Source of the DNA: Pisaster brevispinus
Lineage: Eukaryota; Echinodermata; Asteroidea; Forcipulatida; Asteriidae
DNA: 64,000 nucleotides
Assembly (NCBI GenBank): GCA_023634235.1
Contig: JAMKCF010000012.1
Span: forward strand, 1,843,001-1,907,000
Direction: 5' to 3'
Part shown: positions 8,821 through 17,800 of the stretch, piece after piece
Position numbering within the stretch: position 1 is the first letter of the stretch
Layout of the letters: each line of letters starts with the position of its first letter
Notes under the pieces: model-generated
Databases searched by the model: none
The model's input: the letters and a program-made list of their open reading frames with translations, nothing else
What the model was told of the DNA's origin: nothing
Position numbers and translations under genes: made by a program

Positions 8821-11800
8821 GTATGTTGAAAAAATACTGCCTACCTGGATCAGGTTACCAGCTAAAATGCAATGTAAAATACAATGTACTCGAGCCTGGT
8901 CCTCAACAAAATTTGTCTTATCAAATATGTCCAAAAAAATTGGTTGGGGTATTACCTGTTTATAAAATTTCAACTGAGTATGACCACTAAAATACTCAAG
9001 CTTAGATTCAAATCATAATTCAGGTATTATACATGATTGGTAGAGCCGACAAAATACATGTAGTTGCAGACAGTGTTCATGTTTTGTGTAATTAACCATA
9101 CATGAAACAACAAACCTGTGAAAATTTGGGCTTAATCCGTTTTGTCAGTCAAGAGAAAATAAGTGGGGAAAAAGGCACAATTTTCAGCATGTAAATACAT
9201 TGTCCTTAATTTTGGTTGTAACAACCGAAATCAGCTATTGTGTTTCGTTTTAGGTTTTCAGATACAGTTTTCTCGAATATGACTTCATTTCATTATGAAC
9301 TTCCTAGTCAAATATACAGTTGTAAACCACAAGGGAAACTGAGTGGTTAAATTACTTCATAATCAGTGAGCTTTCAGACTAAAGCTAAACAGTGATGTTT
9401 TTTATTCTTACCAATCCTGTATATAACAAAATTTCAGTTTAGAAAAGAAGACATCATAGAAAAATTTTTGGGGAACGTTGACTTTGGTAGGAAATACATT
9501 TCTGGAGGAAGATAAGTAGGAACCTTGACTGTTCCGAAATGTTTTGTTAACATTATTTTGTAGGCTGCCATCTACATGTATGCCAGCCAGTCTGTCCCTA
9601 CACCCACCCTTAACGTCACAACCATCTCTCATCAGCATATCTTGTAACGCTTATTCAATTATCCAGTCAGAAGTGGACTTCAAATTGAATTGTGATTTTC
9701 TCTAACATGTGTTCTTTGGGCCCGGGTTCGGTTGTTTTATGTAGGTGCTCGAGAATTCCTGGGAGGTCGTGGACGGAGTCAGCGTATCACTGAGATTATG
9801 GGATACGTTCGGAGATCACGAGAAGGACCGACGATTTGCCTACGGGAGGTAGGTCCCCCCTCTTTTTCTTAACTTGAGGGCAGACTCAGTGAATAAAGCA
9901 AACAAAGGAGAACAAATCTACGCTAAATGCTGTTTGAAAAGATGTTGTGGAACTGTTCCCTTTTTAGGCATTTCGAATGGATGGAGAAAAAACTATGAAT
10001 AAGCTTAAAATAGACTGTGCAAGTCTCGCGCCTATCAAAAACGAGAAAAATCAATCAAAGACTTTATTTTTCAATGAAACCAATATTCTTTTATAGCAGT
10101 TTGTTATAAATACAATTTTAATTTGTGTATAATACAAATAATTTGTTAAAATTTCCACTGTAACAAAATTAAAACGCATATTATTAGAACGCATATATGT
10201 TTTAGAATCCCTATTTGCCAATCACGCTCAAATTTGTGCGAACATTATATTGGTTTAATGATAACATGAACGTCAGATGGGCAACATTCTTAATTGCTTA
10301 CAAATAACCAGAAGTGGAGGTAAAATCGTATTCTCGTGTTTTCTTTGTTGTTTTATTAAATCTATTTTACTTTCATATAATTTCTCGGCAAAGTTTTACT
10401 TTCCCAACAGTATGATATGACTTTTTGTTGCCATAAACTGTGTTAAACTAAAAGTACTTGAAAAATCAGAATCACTCACATGTTTAAACTTAATATGGTT
10501 GTTGGGACCAACTTGTTCCTGGAAGTTTGAATATGAGCAAGACTTGCACAGTCCATAGGGATGAGCTGCGACTGAGATGTTAGCCATCTCTCAGAAACTA
10601 GTCCGTCCTAGTTTTTTAGATTTTTCAATTAAAAAAAACGGTGCAATTGAATACTTTAGACACTGTTTTTCAACAACATTTGGATGACCCATTTTCAGAG
10701 CCCAGCTGACATTCATCGGATGTACTTGTTATCGAAATACACATGTGTCAAAAGTAGTCACTTGTAATACTTTTTTAGCAAGAGAAAATAGAGTTAGCTG
10801 TTGCAAACTGCTTACCAACCAAAAGGACTATGGTATCAATGCAAAAAAAATAGTTAGTGGCCTGTTGTTTTGACCCTAGCAGAGTCTTTCTCGAACATTA
10901 AGTAACAACCCAACACACTTAAACAGGTATACTGGTGTAACAAAAGCAGTCAAGTGGAAAGAGATGACAGAAATGAAAGCACACAGAAAAAGTAGGGGTT
11001 GAACAAAGAAGATGTGACAAGGGGGGGGGTAGAAAAAGGGGCTGGTGTTTTCAACCTCTTGTGGTCAAACCAGCCCCATCCCCTAGAGTATAATGTTCTT
11101 CTCAGAACTAACATTTCCCCCCATTAGTTTTGTATACGTGGTTGTATAGACCTTTCCATTGTTGATAAACAAACAGCGCTGGTTGGCATGGACCGCCGAA
11201 TGTTAGTAAAACATTCAATCGTGTAAAACAGATGTTTTAATCAAATTCAACATTTTCGGCAAGCTTCTAATTAAATAAAATACCTCCCAAGATCGGTTGC
11301 TTTGTTTCCATTAAATTCAACACTATTTTTGAGTATTTGTGTAACGTTGTTACAAACTGTAGCTATCTGTTTTTGTTTTGCATTTGATGGCTTTCCATAG
11401 TTTTCCAACCTGGGTTGGCAAAAACTTGGGCTGTGACGTTGCAAAAGAAAGGTCTATACTCGCAAGTTCTGATCCTCACCATGCAAAGTTTCAAACATCA
11501 CCTAGAGAACTTGATTATCATAAAGTCAGACATATTTACCATTTTGCCTTGCATTTGCTCTCAAACAGACAATACATAAAACTGTTATTTTTCTTTGGTC
11601 CATCCTTCTCTCATTCAGAGCTGACGTGGTCCTCTTGCTCTTCTCTGTCGCTGACGCTGTCTCTCTGAGAAACACGTCTCGCGTCTGGCTCCCAGAAATA
11701 CGCCACTTCTGCCCCCGAGCTCCCATTATTCTTTGCGGAACGAAGAACGACTTGCGTTACGCAGACCTTGAAGCTTTACTCAAAGAGCGAGGGCCAGTGA

Positions 11801-14800
11801 GGTGCGTTTTATCTGCTTGGACTTTGGTTTGATGTACTTTGTCTCAATCATGACCTTCTAGTGGTAAAAAAGCCTCTTGTATAATGTCTGTCAATTCTGT
11901 AAATAACATTTTCCTGGTGTCCAGTCCATCAATGCTAGGGTTATGCATCTGCGTGTATACTCCTAAAAGATTATGAATGGGACTTGTGACTTCCGGTTAA
12001 CCGTTTAACAGTTTCTGCCGATTCCAATTCAAATTATGAGTCGATCTGTACAAGAAGCAAAATGTCAACACACTCTCCAGGATTGGTCAGGCCTAAAAGT
12101 AAAACACTATTCACAGTCACAAAACCACAACCCAATGGTGTGGCAGCTTACAAAGTAAAATGGAAAAACAAATTGTAGGGATTATAAGACAAGACAGTTC
12201 CACTATCGTAAGGGATGTCAGATCATTCTACCTAGATAGCATCTAGGGTACAATTTTTAGGTTTTTAAAATTTTTTATTTTAAACTGTCAGCTTCGTTTC
12301 ACTGTCAAGGCAATTAGAAAATGGATTTTTATGGTTAACCGGTTAAACGCCCCAACCCTAACAAATGGCAATAAACGATGGGCATCGTGTTTTGATTGGA
12401 AAGTTTTGATCTTTCTCAAATGGAAGGGTACTATTTTTGTTGGTTGTGAAACTTTGAAGTTGCCAATTCCATCTCCGAGTCCTCATGACCCGTGTATCTC
12501 TTGTTACTTCTACAGCCACCACTGTACCAAGCACCGACCGTTTGACCCAAAGGGTATCGTGTCGCCAAAAGCAGGACGTCAAATAGCCAAGGAGATCAAT
12601 GCATTCTATTATGAAACCAGTGCATACACTCTCTACGGTGTAGAAGAAGTCTTTGATAATGTGGTCCGAGCGGCACTCATTGCAAGGCGACAGCATCGCT
12701 TCTGGCAATCCAACCTTAAAAAGGTATGTTACTGTCGTATCCACTTACAGGGGGCTGTGTCGTCATGATCAAGGCAGGCCAGTGGCTGTACATGGAATTA
12801 TGAACCCTCATCCAGTTACTGCACAAACGCGCTCTCCCTCCTTATCAAATCACTATGGAGTTTGCCCACACGCGTGCAAGAACTGGGTGAGAGTTCATAA
12901 CTTCATGTACAGCCACAGGCCTACTTTGATCATGATGACAGTCCCCCTTTAAGAACCAAGAAACATATATTTATACCTTTAACTGGCACTATGTTCTAAT
13001 AGACCTTTATCGTGGTGCGGCCATCTTGATTTTCTCCTATTCAGCTCAATGTAACCAAACCAAGGCTGGAAGGAAAAATAATCTGGTACCTTTTTTGTAC
13101 AGTGAATATTAGCATCCAATACTGTTACTGGATACAGGGAACATGACCAAGATGGCGGCAGCATGATAAATGTCTATTGGGTTGTATTCATGTGTATAAG
13201 GTGTTGCAGAATTGTGATAAAGCATTGAGATTTATACACCATACTTGACTGACTGAGTTTACTTCATTGCGTTGCGGTACCACACTAAACAATAGTTTCA
13301 TATGATGAGGTACGACAATGTTGCAAACGTGATGTTCAGTCCACAGTTCAGTCCACAGTTCAGTCCACAGTTCAGTCTACAGTTCAGTCCACAGTTCAGT
13401 CTACAGTTCAGTCCACAGTTCAGTCTACAGTTCAGTCCATAGTTCAGTCTACAGTTCAGTCCATAGTTCAGTCCATAGTTCAGTCCATAGTTCAGTCCAT
13501 AGTTCAGTCCACAGTTCAGTCTACAGTTCAGTCCATAGTTCAGTCCACAGTTCAGTCCATAGTTCAGTCCACAGTTCAGTCCATAGTTCAGTCTACAGTT
13601 TAGTCTACAGTTCAGTCTACAGTTCAGTCTACAGTTCAGTCCATAGTTCAGTCCACAGTTCAGTCCATAGTTCAGTCCATAGTTCACAGTTCTGTGACTT
13701 TATAGCACCTTTAAGTTGCGTAGTAGACATTGCTCCGTAGTTCTTAAGGGTTATCCAGGATATTCCCTAATCAGGAGCTGTCTACCAGTGATTTAACCTT
13801 TCGCATTCCTTGAGCTTGAAATATCCAACTTGAAAGATTGTGAATAAAATCAGCCCTCCATTGTGCCTTTGGGTCATGTAATCAATGCCTGAAATATGTC
13901 AGAAATGTGGAGCTTGAAATTTGCTGGAAGACACTAAGGACATTCATGTACTGGCTCATCTGATGACCTGCCCATATGTGTCATGGAGAGAAGCTAATCT
14001 CCATGGACTGATGAAGTCACACCAACGTAAAAAAGGGACTTGAAAGAATGACCAGTGTCATCATAAACCCTTTTCTTACAGTAGGCGACTGAAGTCCACG
14101 GCACTCATACCTCCTCTTACCATTAGTGACTTTAGTTGACCAAGCTTACACACAAGAAGCACTCAAGCCTGAGCACAGAGGCCATTTGTAATGAAGCTGT
14201 CATTTTGTCCACGTTCACTCTCCGTACCCAAGCTTACCATCATTGGAAAGAGAAAGATTGGATCTATCCAATGATGGTAAAATAGAATAAGTTTGTTATC
14301 ATGCAATTCTTGCAAACTGGAGTGGAAAGATCTGAAATGCCAAAGAGCTACGGAGTGTCATAGAGTTGTATACAAAAAAAGTGTTAGAGTTTACAGAGCA
14401 CACTGAGGAATCAAAGACCAAAAACTTGAACATTTATGGGCCAATCATAGTGAATTTGGGATTATATGAAATGGAATTAAATAAATAAGACATTTTAAAT
14501 TACTTTTTGCTGTAAAAGAATATCTTCAAGGAGACAATAGAGTTTGTAAAAATGGCCTATGAACAAATGCTTTCTGTTGTGTAAAAATGTGTGCTTCATG
14601 CTTGAGTGGTCAAACAATTTGGTCACAAGCGGTTGACAAGACAATTCGGTAATGAGAGGTTTAAAGAAACATTACTCTGGATATTTGAGGCCTCTTGTAG
14701 TTCCACCGACATCTTAAGTTAAGTTTACTTTTTGTTGCTGTGTAATGGTAATTGACAGGCTAACCATTTCCCTTTTGACTCAATAACTACTTTCCTTTCC

Positions 14801-17800
14801 ATGACTATATGCTCAGGTTCAGAGACCCTTGCCCCAGGCCCCCTACTTGCCACCTTGCCCCAATGAACCAAGAATCGTCGTCCCTCCATCTACGTACGAC
14901 AAAGACATCTCCACTATGCTGAAGGACCTCACATGTGCGGATGTGACATTCGTCGTCCAAGGAGAGTACATTCATGCTCATAAGGTACTAGTGCCTGTTC
15001 TTGAAACCCTTTGAGGTCATTTGCCAAGGAGGACTGGTCCAAAACCAATTTAGGCCTTCAGGTTATGGCTCCCAATAAAGATGGGAACCCTGATCAATTT
15101 GGTGCATCAGAGTCCACAGTAAAAAAAACTGTCATATTATGGTAATATAAAATATAATGGGAAAACAAAAAAATTTGCATCCCCTTAAGATGATCCGTGT
15201 ATTGCTGCTTGGGTTTGATTCTTGGTCATACGGCAGTTACAGGTAGTATGGCTTCTGACTGGCACCCCCGAAGATATTGACAAAATAGTGAGACTGCCGG
15301 CACGTTCATCCAGAAGTCATAGGTTCGAATCCTTTTCTGGTCGACCTTTCTTCATCCACACCAAAATTGAATTAACATTTTACCCAGTCAGTTTCCCTTG
15401 TGGGAAGGGTAGAGTAAAATATTCCTTGTCCCCATTGCAATTATTACATCAATTCAATTGTCACATTGCCCGCTGCTAAAAACAGGCTTTAAACTTGTTT
15501 GAACTTGCCTCTCAGGCATGCTTGATGGTCTAGCGGTTACAATATCTGCTCAAGAATGCGGGGGGGTCTACAGCCGATGTCAGAGCCACTAGACCACCGA
15601 GCCTGCCTGGTAACGAGAGACCAGTTTGAATTCTGGCGGGTGCAGCAAACATTTTTAACTAAATAGCCAGACCGAGGATAATTGTTACAAATGTTTGAAT
15701 TTGAACTGTTTTATTTCAACACTTGACTCATGAGCAAGTCAACTATAAAGCAGTTCAACAAGTAAAGGAACATTAGCCTCAGATCCTGTTTCTCACTTGC
15801 TGTTCGTTCTTCACTTCATGACAGCGCGCTGTAACCAGTCAAAAGCTGTTAGTATAGTGCCCGGTTCGGGAACTATTTCACGCATATTTTGTGTGCGCCA
15901 TGTCTTGGCGTGTGACTAGTTCACGATGGTGCAAACTTCATGCACTAGCAATGGATGAGTTAGAATCAATTAATATTATATGGAATAGCAGTAACTAGGA
16001 TTCTTTTTATTTTATTCAAGGTGTGCCTCATAGCAGCCTCATCTGTCTTCCATGATCTGTTTATGCTGGACCTCTCTGACCAGTTGGACAGCTCAGTATC
16101 TCAAGACAAAGACAGCTACAAAGACAGCCATTCGTACGGCCACCAGCACTGGTCAAGTCCTGTCTCCGTCCCAAACCAGCTCATGTCCACCTCGCCGGAC
16201 ATCATAGAAACCCCACCAGACAACTCATCTCATCACCACCCCCATCACCGTAGCAACTGTGACAGAGACCGAGTCCTTATGGAGGAGGGATGTATGAGCA
16301 TTTCCCCGAACGGCAACACCTGTGTGATTTCCACCCCAGCCAACAAGACCCCTCCCGTGCTCCCGTTGGAGGTCTTCCCAGATGACAGAACTGATTTTGA
16401 GGAGTCGATGGAGAGAGAAGATGTCAATGTGCCAACAGAGGCTACCATTGTGCCTATGAGTTTAAGATACCTCCCTGGTAAGGTTATGAACCACCCGGCC
16501 TTCCATTCAATTCATCTACAGCAGGCAGAGGACCTGATCACCGGGAGGCCCAAGCTGCGTAGTGTGGTCGTCCTGAACTGTAAGATCACCAGGGGCGCGT
16601 TCAGGGCAGTGCTTTGGTTCCTGTACACCGGGACCCTCAGCCCTGAGAAGTGTGCTAACCTAAGCGACGTGATCACCGCGGCGTCGCTGTTGGACTTGCC
16701 GGACGTGGTGTCAGCCGTCGCAAACATTAAACACCAGGAGGAGTATATGAACCTGGAGATTGCCGAGGCCTTTCTGGACAGGCGGAGAGATCGGTTCAGG
16801 GAGCTGTTTGCCGAGAAAGGATTTTTATCAGGTGATTATTACATTTCCGAGGGGGAACAAGTATTTTTTTATATTCAGAAGTTTGAAAGGAACATCATCA
16901 AGGAATTGGTGACAGATTTGAAGGCTAGTAGCCGTTATATTATATAAACACCTGCACGTATGACAGATTTTCAGCCTATTGATACGGTTAAGCATCGAAT
17001 GCATCGCATAAAATCATTATCAATGTCCCTCAACATTGTATGGGATGACCGAGGACAGTCTTTGTGAGTTTGTATGTAGTTTAAAGCGTGTCATGTTGGA
17101 GCGGTCTAGAGGATTAAGCTCAAGCTCTGATAGCTGAGTCATTAGAGAATGGGTTCGAATCCTGGTTGTGGCGCTTCTGCTTTTGGGCAAGACACTTAGT
17201 TATGATTGCTTCTCTTCACCCAGGATTAAGTGGGTATCTGTGAGGGGAGAGAAGGTTGATGTGATTGACTAGGGAGCGTTTCAAAAGTTCAAACAGTAGG
17301 AATGTTTTAGTTAGATTGGATGAGTATTCCAGCACTTGTACATGGCCCAGTCCATTGGACTGCCAGACACTCCATTTGAAGGTTTCAAATGCTAACGCGC
17401 GTATTCGCTCATGTACACATGTAGGACTGTCTGTGAAGTTGATCACAATGTGGTGGTCCAGGAGAACATTATGGCAGTCCACTGGATTGTGGGCGTACGT
17501 CTACGGGAATGTTCTTTCATGCCTAGAACATACCAGGCTTTTGAGGTGCTCCTTTAGCAAACTCTGTGCCAATTTGGCTGCCGGTGCTGCATACTCCAAA
17601 GGAGTTGAGATGGTTTTAGGAATGATTAAGGCCCAAATGAACGTGTACTAGTGTGAGGTAAGTTGATGTAATGTTTAAAAAGCGCTTAATAAATGCCTTA
17701 TTTGTAGTAGTAAAGGTTTTGTGTGATTGTCGTAGATATGGTGATAAAGCTTGACGATGGAGCAGTTATTACTCACATGAGTCTATTGATGGTTCGCTGT

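Larger units (their letters stand above)
9849..11618 (+). other. RhoBTB intron 2
   Basis: A 1770-bp intron containing the TA-flanked element at 10013-10553, a repeat block at 10778-10895, and a short block near 11404-11460 that recurs at 24453-24512. No other feature is supported. Confidence 0.9.
12724..14816 (+). other. RhoBTB intron 4
   Basis: A 2093-bp intron loaded with repeats: a hairpin element at 12751-12947, a TIR element at 12998-13178, the 12-bp minisatellite at 13335-13682, a 14-bp stem-loop at 14234-14280, and one unit near 14095-14141 related to the tandem repeat of intron 7. Confidence 0.9.
14985..16020 (+). other. RhoBTB intron 5
   Basis: A 1036-bp intron. It holds a tRNA-like B-box sequence near 15322 and a tRNA-Glu-like foldback at 15518-15640; the remainder shows nothing recognisable. 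Confidence 0.9.

Noticed and set aside
12331..12768. A 145-codon + strand frame
   Set aside because: It is the read-through of intron 3, RhoBTB exon 4 and the start of intron 4; only 12516-12723 is exon.
13335..13682. CRISPR-like array
   Set aside because: Units are contiguous 12-mers without spacers, in an animal intron.
13298..13687. 129-codon - strand frame made of Leu-Asn-Cys/Tyr-Gly/Arg repeats
   Set aside because: It is the translation of a 12-bp minisatellite; openness follows from the unit length being divisible by three. No promoter or splice evidence on that strand.
15322..15332. A functional tRNA gene at the perfect B box
   Set aside because: No acceptor-stem pairing or anticodon arm can be built around it; it fits a SINE head better. 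The same applies to 17152 and the - strand head near 20880.
17265..17651. 128-codon + strand frame
   Set aside because: It lies across a SINE and a nested insertion in RhoBTB intron 6 and resembles no protein family.
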